Shown here: positions 21,735-30,135 of the stretch, one piece after another
Layout of the letters: each line of letters begins with the position of its first letter
Numbering within the stretch: the first letter of the stretch is position 1
Assembly: GCF_000485595.1 (NCBI RefSeq)
Contig: NW_014577170.1
Coordinates: 263,206-300,657 of the forward strand
Direction of reading: 5' to 3'
Source: Priapulus caudatus
Lineage: Eukaryota; Priapulida; Priapulimorpha; Priapulimorphida; Priapulidae
Length of the DNA: 37,452 nucleotides
Notes under the pieces: generated by a model
What the model saw: the letters and a program-made list of their open reading frames with translations, nothing else
What the model was told of the DNA's origin: nothing
Databases searched by the model: none
Made by a program: the position numbers and the translations under genes

Positions 21735-22677
21735 AGATATATGAGTTTTTTCTCAGATATATGATTCAGATATATATCATAATATATATATTAGATTTCT
21801 CAGATATAAGCCTCGTTCACACGAGACCTCGTATTTCTGAAATACCGGATTTGCGAAATACGGTATCTGAGACAAATACGCGGCCGAGCGTTCACACGCT
21901 GATTCGCGGCTCCAGAAATACGGTATTTGCGAAATACCGAATCTGAGACAAATACGCGGCCGAGCGTTCACACGCTGATTCGCGGCTCCAGAAATACGGT
22001 ATTTGCGAGCTGCGAGCTGCTTTAGTGACAATCAAGCGAACAATGCGAAATAAACAATGCAATGAGCACCAACTGCCGATATTGCCGCGTTCACACGTAG
22101 CAAGAAATCCGGTATTTAGCGTTCACACGAGGCAAAATGCGCGGCCCAAGAAATACGGTATCTAAACAGATCCGGTATTTGATGTAAATACGCGGCTTCC
22201 CAGACCCCGAATAATTTGCCGTGCTTGAGAAATACCGGATCTCTTGGACCGCGCATTTCCTCGTTCACACGCTAAATATCGGATTTCTGAAGCCGCGTAT
22301 TTTATAGACTGGTCCGCGCTCGACAGTTCCAGTGTAACGCGAGTGGAACTGTCGAGTGCGGACCAGTCTACGTATTTTATCGGCAGTTGGTGCGCATTGC
22401 ATTTCGCATTGTTCGCTTGATTGTTACTAAAGCAGCTCGTAGCTCGCAAATACCGTATTTCTGGAGCCGCGAATCAGCGTGTGAACGCTTGGCCGCGTAT
22501 TTGTCTCAGATTCGGTATTTCGCAAATACCGTATTTCATAAATACGAGGTCTCGTGTGAACGAGGCTTATATATATATATATATATTAGATTTCTCAGAT
22601 ATATATATTAGATTTCTTAGATATATGATATATAATATGATTTTTTCTCAGATATATAAGTTTTTCTCAGATAAGTA
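21735..22677. mobile_element. Long nested palindrome (fold-back-like), best copy C
   Basis: About 0.94 kb whose left arm (about 21810-22060) is the reverse complement of its right arm (about 22385-22572). The centre is a 26-bp hairpin stem (22306-22331 with 22344-22369, one mismatch, 12-bp loop). Recurrent modules are AAATACGGTATTTGCG, CGTTCACACG/CGTGTGAACG and CGCGGC. One module of about 82 bp is tandemly doubled at about 21852-22010 in this copy only. Flanks on both sides are TA-rich with repeated TTTCTCAGATATA. There is no protein frame, hence a non-autonomous fold-back-like element or a structural repeat. Confidence 0.8.
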
Positions 22678-23380
22678 GGGGGTTTTATGAACAGTGTAGA
22701 CTTGGACGTATGGGTGGGAGAGAGTCTGTTGCGTTTTTCTCGTTTATCAGCTTATTGACAACGTGGTTCTTGATTCTTTTATTCTCGTTCATTTTAGCTC
22801 GCCCCATTATAATTCCGTAATCATAAAGTAATTTATAAGTGTTATATGAAATAGGTTAAAAGATTTAAACATATTTAATACTCAGTGCAATAGTTATTAT
22901 AACACATGTTTTTGCACAAAGCAAGTACGTCGGCTGTTTAGACCAGGGGCACAACATACGATACAGTGGTGCATTGCCAGGATATCTCTGCCTTGCAGGG
23001 TTAGTGGTCCCTCTAGTTTTTTTTTTATCTCACTCCGATCTAGGGCACAGAGAGGGATGTGCCCTGCCCAGGGACACATGAGAAAGCGTAATGATTGGTG
23101 GGGACTTGAACATGAGCCAGCCTTGTTTGATCCAGATACGTTACCCGTAAAGCTATCCACACTCTCCGTTCCCATTACAGTCAGTATACCACACTAGCGA
23201 AACAGAACGCTACTGCGTTCTCGAGAATAAACTGCCTTGTAAAAGAATATGAGAGAAATGAGATAGAGGATTTTCTATCCGAAAAGACACTCGAACCACC
23301 GGGATTCTACGTCAGGTGAAAGTTCCGACCGATGAATTTTTATTGCTAGTGTATTCAACATGGCTGCTGCTCGCTTTCAG

Positions 23381-23470
23381 GTTCGACTGGCTCATGGAGC
23401 TCAGATATCCCACCGCTTCCAGCAGCTCTGGAGAGGACCATTCGTTTAAAGAAGGGTCAGAGTCAGCTAG
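23381..23470 (+). CDS. MPDZ: Exon E3, best copy: acidic/Ser linker of MPDZ-like scaffold
   Basis: Bounded by CTCGCTTTCAG|G and GCTAG|GTATGT. The 90-bp exon (one base, 29 codons, two bases) begins [20 protein letters not shown] and ends FKEGSESA. The composition is that of a real linker: aromatic start, Ser cluster, acidic tail. Its 3' phase fits E4 perfectly (AG + A = Arg, giving ESAR-SPYIKSK). If it is joined directly to E5, as in the layout of copies A and B, the junction reads out of frame and stops after four codons. So E4 must be used or the copy layout is wrong. Family membership is inferred from context. Confidence 0.72.
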
Positions 23471-23472
23471 GT

Positions 23473-24075
23473 ATGTATGACGCACGCATGCACGCACGCG
23501 AGGGCACGTGCGCAAGCACGAACGAACGGACGCACGAACACACGCACACACACACGCACGCACGCACGCACGTACGCACGCACGCACGCACACACACGTT
23601 CGCGGGCACGCGCGTGCTTGAAGGCACGCATGCACGCATGCACGCACGCACACACGCACACACACACACACACACACACGCTTGAAGGCGCTTGTGCGCA
23701 AGGACGAACAAACGATCGAACGCACACACAAACGCACGCACGCACGAATACGTACACACAAACGCACGCACGCACGAACACGTATACACACAAACGTACG
23801 CACGCACGAACACGTATACACACAAACGCACGCACGCACGAACACGTATACACACAAACGCACGCACGCACGAACACGTACACACAAACGCACGCACGCA
23901 CGAACACGTACACACAAGCGCACGCACGCACGAACACACGCACAAACAAACGCACGCACGCCCGCACGAACACACGCACACACATACGCACGCACGAACA
24001 CACGCACACACAAACGCACGCACACACACACACATAAATGCACGTACGCACACATACTCACACACTCACACATAA
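23473..24075. repeat. CGCA/CACG-rich minisatellite, best copy C
   Basis: Starts two bases after the E3 exon end. Units of about 30-36 bp (ACACAAACGCACGCACGCAC followed by GAACACGTAT). Cleaner than copies A and B. Very long frames in all registers (His/Thr/Arg or Cys/Val/Arg) are repeat artefacts. Confidence 0.95.
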
Positions 24076-24082
24076 GGTTAGT

Positions 24083-24975
24083 ACCTCTCAGCATTATTAA
24101 CCCCCTGGTATAACTTATATCGTAGAGCCCTGTACCGCGGCTACGGGCATGTGGAACCGGCCCGCAGCTGTATACTGTAGACTCCGTGTGTGGTGTCTCC
24201 GGTGAAATGGTCTCACGTAGAGTAGATGTGAACTATACTGTGATTTTCTCTCTGTACTGGCACGTCCTCATCGTGATCTTTCGTAGTAGAGGGTAAGAGA
24301 CGTCGTGTGTCGTCTACCTGCATTTTGTTTCGTTCATGTGTAGACAGGTTCTATTTTGCCTGTTGTATCGTTAGTAGTATATGTGTGTGTTTGCGTAAAT
24401 AGATCTACATGAATCTATAGACGATGCAGTATTTCGAAATACCAGTGTTCCCAAAATGTGTACCCTATTTCCTTTTTTAAGTTTGTTATTTACCGAGTGA
24501 AATTTGAATATTCTTCTTCGTGCGATAATGCAGCAGATGTTATTGCGTTTGGGTCTTTTATGATGTCAAGAAATCTCTCAAATTTGATCCCTTCATGACT
24601 TGCGGGTTAGCTTTCTTGTGTAAGCCAGCGAAGCGGTGAATGTGATGTAAACCTTTTTCTATGTGTGCGCGCGCAAGTGTGTGTGTGTGTGTATGCGCGC
24701 GCACGTGTGTGTGCGCGTGTGTGTGCGTGCGTGCGCGTGTGTGCGTCTGGTCGTGCCTGTATGTGTTCGTGGGTTCGTGCGTGCATGCGTGCGTGCGTGC
24801 GCGCGCGTGTGTGTGTGCGCGCGTGTGTGTGTGTGTGCGTGCGTGCGCGCGTGTGTGTGCGTCTGGTCGTGCCTGTATGTGTTCGTGGGTTCGTGCGTGC
24901 ATGCGTGCGTGCGTGCGCGCGCGCGTGTGTGTGCGCGCGTGTGTGGGGGTGTGCGTGCGTGCGCGCGTGTGTGTG
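24083..24975. repeat. Duplicated segment D, copy 2
   Basis: Matches 17725-18470. The junction with copy C is at GTACCTCTCAGC, where six bases (GTACCT) are shared by both possible flanks. It ends in a long (GTGC)n/(GCGC)n tract (24663-24975) that runs into the N gap. Confidence 0.85.
24663..24975. repeat. (GTGC)n/(GCGC)n tract with internal ~116-bp duplication
   Basis: GT/GC-alternating DNA, potentially Z-forming. The string GTCTGGTCGTGCCTGTATGT appears at about 24743 and again at about 24859, so the tract itself is duplicated. Frames here are artefacts. Confidence 0.92.
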
Positions 24976-24985
24976 NNNNNNNNNN
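24976..24985. other. Assembly gap (10 N)
   Basis: Ten Ns between a GTGC tract and a perfect palindrome. True sequence unknown. Confidence 0.99.
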
Positions 24986-24986
24986 T

Positions 24987-25010
24987 AGTTCCTTATTCGA
25001 ATAAGGAACT
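24987..25010. repeat. Perfect 24-bp palindrome at gap edge
   Basis: AGTTCCTTATTC followed by its exact reverse complement, starting two bases after the N gap. It is followed by three tandem GGAACTG units (25005-25027). Confidence 0.95.
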
Positions 25011-25027
25011 GGGAACTGGGAACTGGG

Positions 25028-26685
25028 AGCTAACTTCCCTGAGCTAATGCAGACTCGTTAGTGTTGGTGGGAAATATCCTTGTTACATAGTCCAACTATT
25101 GTCATGTCGAAGATTCACCCCAATTTATAAACGTGAAACGTGTGATAAGAACACTTCATCCACGTGAATAGCAACTTCAATCTATGGCAATTAATGCATC
25201 GCAATATCTTTTTCCGCGTGCGATTTTCGAGTGAGTGGGATAATGTGGTATGGTTGGACTATGTATGACAATAAAAATCTAAATATACATCCCATAATAA
25301 ACCACGCTTTCTCAGCCTCGGTCTAACACTGTAGTTTGAGGATTGGAGCACTTTTTTATTATTCTCTGGGATTGGGGAAGGCATGACAACGAAATTATAC
25401 TACCAGACAGAAGGTGCACGCGTGTCCATTTGTTAGTCTTCATTGACCGATAACCTTTCCCTTTCCCGGGTTTAATAGACTAATACGATCTGTATACGAC
25501 TTGAATCGCCAGCGCCAACTTTATTCCTGGTTGTGCCTGTTCGTATAGTTTTTGCTTCAGAAGCCACGATTCAGATCATACCACGTATTAATGTTTAATT
25601 GAATTTTCTGATCATATATCGGCGTTGAGTTTTGTCGCGAGTGTTGCTACGTTACACATCCCTAATTGCAGTGCGAATAATAAAGCAACGTCGAGGAGTT
25701 AACGATTGCTATTGTAACATTCACACTTCCAATTTACTCAATATTAGTCTTTACAATGAGAGGCATGTATTATTGTAAGAAATTATGAAACGTTGTCGGT
25801 TTTCTGCATGGCTCGTGCTAGATCAATTGTGTGTTCAATTGCATCGCATGGCTTGTCTCGGTTGAAATAAATAGCCTCTTTAGCGTATAGACGAAATCAG
25901 CGATTAAGTATGTACGTGGCATGGTAACGAAGCACGATGGCTCGAGCATCTTGTTAAAAAAACGGAAAACATGGCGCTGGATTTTCTACGTGGACCAAGT
26001 TGTGAAATATCTCTGACAAGCTTTGTACTGATGACCTCGTGGGCAGGATGTGAGACGGGCAGTGTCACTGTGTGTAAGATGGTAATAGAAAACACGATCT
26101 ATAGAGGAGTCCCTCAAAGTCGTAACCTCCCTCAAATATAACACGACGTTGCAGTAATTCAACTACTGGGATATTAAGTAGGGTAAATAAACAGAATAAC
26201 CCTATTGGTACACAGGCATGCACGCTCAAATAACAGCATGCTTACACAGCCTCACACACGCACACGCACACGCACACGCACACGCACACGCACACGCACA
26301 CGCACACGCACACGCACACGCACACGCACACGCACACGCACACACGTGCACAAAATGCTCGTACATATAAACATGCATATATGAAAACTCGGCTATGCTG
26401 TTCAGGTTACATGGAAGGCCTTTACCTGGAAGTCTCCCTTATTCAAAGGTGTTTTTTTGTTTTTTTGTTATCTCAATAAAATTTCGTTGTTCTGGTTATC
26501 CAGCCGCCACATGTCACGCTCATGTTTAATTTCTGAGTCATATATCGTTAAAAACTTTCTCTCGACTTGTGATCGTCTTCTATAAACTCCACTGCCTTCG
26601 GCTTCAAGTGGCTTCGCAGTGTGCCTGGGTGTGCCACGTGCCATGCTCTACCGACGGAATTCCATAGGTTCCATCCGTTTTTCAG
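25028..26685. other. Intron-like stretch before E4
   Basis: Unique-looking AT-rich sequence apart from the CACACG array at 26253-26346. It ends in a pyrimidine-rich acceptor (CCATCCGTTTTTCAG). No other exon is convincing. Confidence 0.5.
26253..26346. repeat. (CACACG)n hexanucleotide array
   Basis: About 15 perfect CACACG units, notably purer than neighbouring repeats. Confidence 0.97.
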
Positions 26686-26840
26686 ATCGCCATATATAAA
26701 GTCGAAGAACCAGAGACTACTGGAGAAATCCGATTCCCTGCTCTCGGACAAGTCCGTGGAGTTTGTTCCGCGTATGCGGGCCAGCCCTGAGCCCGTCCTG
26801 CAACTGGCTTCTTCTCCTCTCGCTGTCAAACCCACAGCAG
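26686..26840 (+). CDS. MPDZ: Exon E4: linker and first strand of MPDZ PDZ7-like domain
   Basis: Bounded by CGTTTTTCAG|A and CAGCAG|GTATGC, 155 bp (one base, 51 codons, one base). It reads SPYIKSKNQRLLEKSDSLLS, then a stretch ending SPEPVLQLASSPLAVKPTA. Both phases fit: E3 supplies AG to its first base, and its last G joins GT of E5 to make Gly (KPTA-G-VSVE). The C-terminal PLAVKPTAG-VSV sits where the first strand and carboxylate-binding loop of PDZ7 should be (vertebrate IVKGNSSLGMTV from memory), though the GLGF loop is poorly conserved. The exon is present once, inside the segment that splits copy C. The N-terminal part is not recognised. Confidence 0.72.
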
Positions 26841-27558
26841 GTATGCAATCACTTGCCCCTACAACGCTCGCTCTTTTGCACATTCCGTAGCGACGCTGTG
26901 TTTGAAGATGTGTTAAATACGAAATCTTTGTGTTTTTTTTTGGGGGGGGGGTTGAACTACACACATACTCACACACTCACACATAAGGTTAGTTCGTAAA
27001 GCATTTATTTTGAACGCTACCATTTTGTTTTCTCGTCTGTGATGTCGGCAACCCATAGGACGGGTTTAAAAATCGAAGCAATAACACGTTAAAACGACAA
27101 TTACATTCCTCGCTCTACCCTGGTGATAGTAGTTTATGGCTTTGCAAAGCTTCATAATTATGCCATTGATGTTATGTGTGTATTTAATGTGCAGCAATAT
27201 TGCAGTTTTGTAAGGGAACGTGCTGTGTAAGCAATGTGTTCTTTTCACGAAACGTAATTAAGGCGCTATAGAATTACTGTCAAAAGCTATTTGTAAGACA
27301 GCCATTCTATTGTTGGATTGAGTTTAGATAAAACGGGACGCGGGTGTATAATATTTTTAACCTAATATTCGCATATAATAGGCATGAATGGCGTTTCATC
27401 AGAATAAAATAATTGCAGTTTTAAGGTTTGTAATATTTTAGCAGTGACCGACGCCTGCTTCGCTAATTCTAATATCAACCGTTAATCACGTGCAAATACA
27501 CAACAACCCCGATACTCGCGTGACTCATGTTAAATAAACTTTCGTTCTCTTCCACCAG

Positions 27559-27760
27559 GTGTCAGTGTTGAGGCTGTAGATAGAGCTATCAACGGCTGCA
27601 TAGTGAAAAGTCTGACCAAGTCTGGCGCCATCTCTCGGGATGGTCGCATCGAGCCGGGCGATTACATCGTCAGCATCAACAATGAGTCGATGCGCAAGAT
27701 CACTAATTCGCAGGCGCGCGCCATCCTGCGGCGCTCCTCCCTGCTCGGCACAGACATAAG
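27559..27760 (+). CDS. MPDZ: Exon E5: MPDZ PDZ7-like domain (core)
   Basis: Bounded by TTCCACCAG|GT and ATAAG|GTGTGT. 202 bp (two bases, 66 codons, two bases), open throughout. Segments: VSVEAVDRAINGCIVKSLTK, then SGAISRDGRIEPGDYIVSIN, then NESMRKITNSQARAILRRSS, ending LLGTDI. GAISRDGRI, GD-I-SIN-ES, TN-QARA-LRR-SL-G-DI are shared with PDZ7 of vertebrate MPDZ and its PATJ counterpart (recalled, not searched). The first alpha-B position is Asn rather than His, so classical class I ligand specificity is not implied. MPDZ and PATJ are cytoplasmic scaffolds at tight/apical junctions that gather membrane proteins through many PDZ domains. Broken copies lie at 10883-11089 and 14801-15005. An in-line (GCA)n tract follows in the intron. 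Confidence 0.92.
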
Positions 27761-27795
27761 GTGTGTGTAGCAACACGCCACCCTGATGTGCTGCC

Positions 27796-27842
27796 TTACA
27801 TTCAGCCGCAGCGGTGGCAGCAGCAGCAAAAGCGGCAGCAGT

Positions 27843-27874
<32 letters not shown>

Positions 27875-27892
27875 CAGTAGCAGGAGTGGCAG

Positions 27893-27931
<39 letters not shown>

Positions 27932-28024
27932 CGGCAGCAGGGGTGGTGGCAGCAGCAGCAGTAGTAGCGGCAGCAGTGGCGGTGGCAGCAGCAGCAGCAA
28001 AAGGCAGCAGCAGCAGCAGCAGCA
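27796..28024. repeat. (GCA)n trinucleotide tract in intron after E5
   Basis: AGC/GCA repeats interrupted by GGC, GGT and AGT triplets, about 230 bp. On the plus strand it gives poly-Ser/Gly or poly-Ala frames, on the minus strand poly-Leu/Pro. It follows the E5 donor, so it is intronic. Confidence 0.95.
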
Positions 28025-28315
28025 TTTTTTGCATCTACTTACATTCGTGTCTCATAATTTCTCAAGTTGCATCATATAATTATCATTAGTACACACTAAG
28101 TATAATTATCATATATATAGTATAATTATCGTTTCACTGTTTCCCTTATATTATGTATTCAGCCTCAAATGTTGCCAAAAGCTAAAGTAGTGATATATTT
28201 CCATTGCTCACCGGACGTTTATGCAGTTACACACAGACACACGCACGTGTACACACGCGCACACACGCACGCATGCACACAAGCCATCGAATTCAATGCG
28301 TGTAACTGATATACA

Positions 28316-28474
28316 CGCGAACCCACGAAGAGCCTCGGCATCAGCATCGTCGGCGGCAAGGTGGACGGAGGCTCGGCCGACAACATCATATCAGGAATCT
28401 TCATCAAGAACGTGCTGCCCAAGAGCCCGGCGGGACGCAACGGCACGCTGAAGACGGGAGACAGAGTGCTCGAG
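28316..28474 (+). CDS. MPDZ: Exon E7: MPDZ PDZ8-like domain, first half
   Basis: 53 codons reading REPTKSLGISIVGGKVDGGS, then ADNIISGIFIKNVLPKSPAG, then RNGTLKTGDRVLE, ending at GAG|GTAACC (phase 0). REP-KSLGISIVGG, GIFIK-VL--SPAG and NGTLK-GDR-(I/V)-E are the hallmark strings of PDZ8 of MPDZ and the equivalent PATJ domain. SLGI is the carboxylate-binding loop. The 5' boundary is not resolved. There is an in-frame stop at 28307-28309 and no AG acceptor between 28283 and 28316. The bases just upstream (GTAACTGATATAC) match intron DNA of copy B, so the start appears cut by a mis-join or deletion. Confidence 0.9.
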
Positions 28475-28507
28475 GTAACCATGGCAACGTAGCACGGCAT
28501 GCTTAAG

Positions 28508-28866
28508 GTGTTGAACAACAGTAGAGGGCGTCCATAGGCTGCAGGCCTGAATAAGCATCGAACAGAAATTAATTAAAATTACTCTCACACTGTTACTGCA
28601 CTTACAAAACATACAGTTTATTCGTGTTAAATAACTACAGATTCATGCTCTATGCTCTGCTCGAAACCTTTGCCAGCTCTATGATGCGAATTTCTGCAAA
28701 GTTGTCTGAACACATTTCATACGCAAAAATCACCAGCCGGTCGCTGCGGCTACGCCACCTGACGGAATGTCACGAGTACACAACAAGACCAATTTTACTT
28801 CTAATGCTTTCTAGACATCCACGAGGCATCTAACTTGCATGCATAATGCAAATTATTGCAATCTAG
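28508..28866. repeat. Diverged third copy of the 1.5-kb repeat
   Basis: GTTGAACAACAGTAGAGGGC, GGCCTGAATAAGCATCGAAC and, further on, TTTCTAGACATCCACGAGGC then ATCTAAC match 1479-1810 with substitutions. It sits in the E7-E8 intron. This shows the 701-bp unit belongs to a dispersed family. Confidence 0.75.
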
Positions 28867-28973
28867 TGCCGAATTTTGGCGAAATTTTTTTCAAAAAAGG
28901 CCTTTTCTAGAGACGAAATAGTGCAACGGTGAACAATTGCGGAGGCTTACTGTTGTACACCTCCTTAAGATGG

Positions 28974-29425
28974 GATGCTTGAGGTAACCGTCGCGACATA
29001 ACGGGGCATGCCAGAGAAGGGAGACAAAGTGCTCGAGGTAACCATGGTGACGTAATGAGGTTGCGGGGAACGCTGAAGACGGGAGATGGAGTGCTTGACA
29101 TAACCATGGCAACGTAGTGTGGTCATAGGGGCAATAGAGACGGGAGACAGAGTGCTCGAGGTAACCATGGTGACATAGCGAGGTCGCGGGGGAACGCTGA
29201 AGATGGGAGATGGAGTGCTTGAGGTAACCATGGCAATGTAACGGGGCACGCTGAAGTACGTAGACAGAGTGCTCGAGGTAGTACCATGGTAACGTAGCAT
29301 GGTCATGGGGGCACCCTGAAGACGGGGTGCTTTATGTAACCATGGCGACGTAGCGCCATCACTGGGGCATGCTAAAGACGGGAGGCAGATTAATTGAGGT
29401 AACCATGGCGACATAGCCGGGGGTG
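28974..29425. repeat. Minisatellite made of E7 3' end plus its splice donor
   Basis: About eight degenerate units of 50-65 bp. Each contains versions of ACGCTGAAGACGGGAGACAG, AGTGCTCGAG and GTAACCATGGCAACGTAG. This is the last ~25 coding bases of E7 (TLKTGDRVLE) and the first ~18 intron bases. At least five units keep GAG|GTAACC at about 28981, 29037, 29159, 29219 and 29397. One has GAGGTAGTACC and two have lost the donor. It lies in the intron that this very donor defines. Confidence 0.9.
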
Positions 29426-29831
29426 GAGCAAGACAACTGTAAATTTCAGTGCGAAGGAATGAAAAAGGAAAGAAATGAATTCAAATACGAGGAAGACGAA
29501 CTAAGGATCCATAAGAAATCGTGTGGTGTTTATACGATGATGGCGAATTCATTTCTGAATTTCTCTGTGCTTGTTAACGTTTGCAAATTATCTGAAGATT
29601 TGTTGAGCAAATCAGAAATCGTTGTGTTTGTGTAATGTGTGTGTCAATTGGCATTTAAATGTAAATGCTATGGCTTGGAGCGCAAGCGCACTCATTAACT
29701 ATCGCTCTGTATAACGACTACATGCGACCTGTGGAGAATTTATTTTAATTACTCGGTTTTCGCTGCAATAACAAAATCCTACTTCCGTGATTGTGATGAG
29801 GCTTAATGGTGGTGCGTGCTTATTGATGCAG
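29426..29831. other. Remainder of E7-E8 intron
   Basis: Unique-looking AT-rich sequence. It has an open stretch near 29423-29635 (Lys/Glu-rich) without splice signals, which I do not call. Ends TATTGATGCAG. Confidence 0.5.
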
Positions 29832-29957
29832 GTTGATGGAGTGGACTTGAGAGATGCGACGCACGACAAGGCTGTTGAAGTGATACGCAACGCCCGCAGT
29901 CCCGTTAGATTCGTTGTACAAAGCTTACAGACTGTGGCGAGTACTCTTCTCTCATAC
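29832..29957 (+). CDS. MPDZ: Exon E8: MPDZ PDZ8-like domain, second half
   Basis: Begins after TTGATGCAG in phase 0, as E7 ends. 42 codons read VDGVDLRDATHDKAVEVIRN, then ARSPVRFVVQSLQTVASTLL, then SY, to the donor TAC|GTAATG. VDG-DLRDA-H--AVE-IR-A--PV-F-VQS is nearly the vertebrate MPDZ PDZ8 sequence. His at the first alpha-B position (ATH) predicts class I (S/T-x-hydrophobic C-terminus) ligands. An alternative donor, GCGA|GTACTC at 29940, would give phase 1. 29957 is preferred because it keeps phase 0 with E9. Confidence 0.93.
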
Positions 29958-30135
29958 GTAATGCGGCTTTCCGCGAAGTGAAGCTCTGCGTGGCCATCGT
30001 GTCTCATCCCTCCTCGTCGCTGCATCTCTCGTCGTTCTTAGAATGAACACGGGGGGGGGGGGCAAAGAAACCCCCGATTCGTTTAGCGTAGAGAACAAAT
30101 AAAACGTGGCGTGAATGAGTGATTTTTTTTCATAG
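29958..30135. other. Short intron E8-E9 with G homopolymer
   Basis: 178-bp intron with GTAATG donor and TTTTTTTTCATAG acceptor. It contains a run of 12 Gs at about 30051-30062. Confidence 0.7.

Larger units (their letters stand above)
20340..24082. repeat. Triplicated module, copy C (5' part)
   Basis: Cleanest copy of the module, with reading frames open in E2 and E3. It runs from TTTCCAATAATGATTACAAT to AAGGTTAGTACC, where it leaves the path of copies A and B and enters segment D copy 2. The module resumes at about 26959. Confidence 0.9.
26959..28312. repeat. Triplicated module, copy C (3' part)
   Basis: Resumes with ACACATACTCACACACTCAC and AAGGTTAGTTCGTAAAGC, as in copies A and B. It runs through the intact E5 to GTGTAACTGATATAC, where it departs from copy B. 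A ~35-bp CACACTCACACATAAGG-type string is present on both sides of the interrupting segment (about 24046-24080 and 26959-26992). Confidence 0.88.

Noticed and set aside
26253-26346. CRISPR-like regular repeats
   Set aside because: Pure CACACG tandem units without spacers in a spliced eukaryotic context. None of the other tandem arrays has unique spacers either.
27525-28089. Poly-Ala, poly-Ser and poly-Leu frames around 27.6-28.1 kb
   Set aside because: They read the intronic (GCA)n tract. The minus-strand frame is the antisense of the real PDZ exon.
28965-29414. 149-aa minus-strand Ser/Pro/His-rich repetitive frame
   Set aside because: Antisense of the exon-donor minisatellite. Periodicity equals the DNA unit and no start or splice context supports it.
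29423-29635. 70-aa Lys/Glu-rich plus-strand frame as an extra exon
   Set aside because: No acceptor at its start and no donor in phase. E7 and E8 join directly in phase 0.
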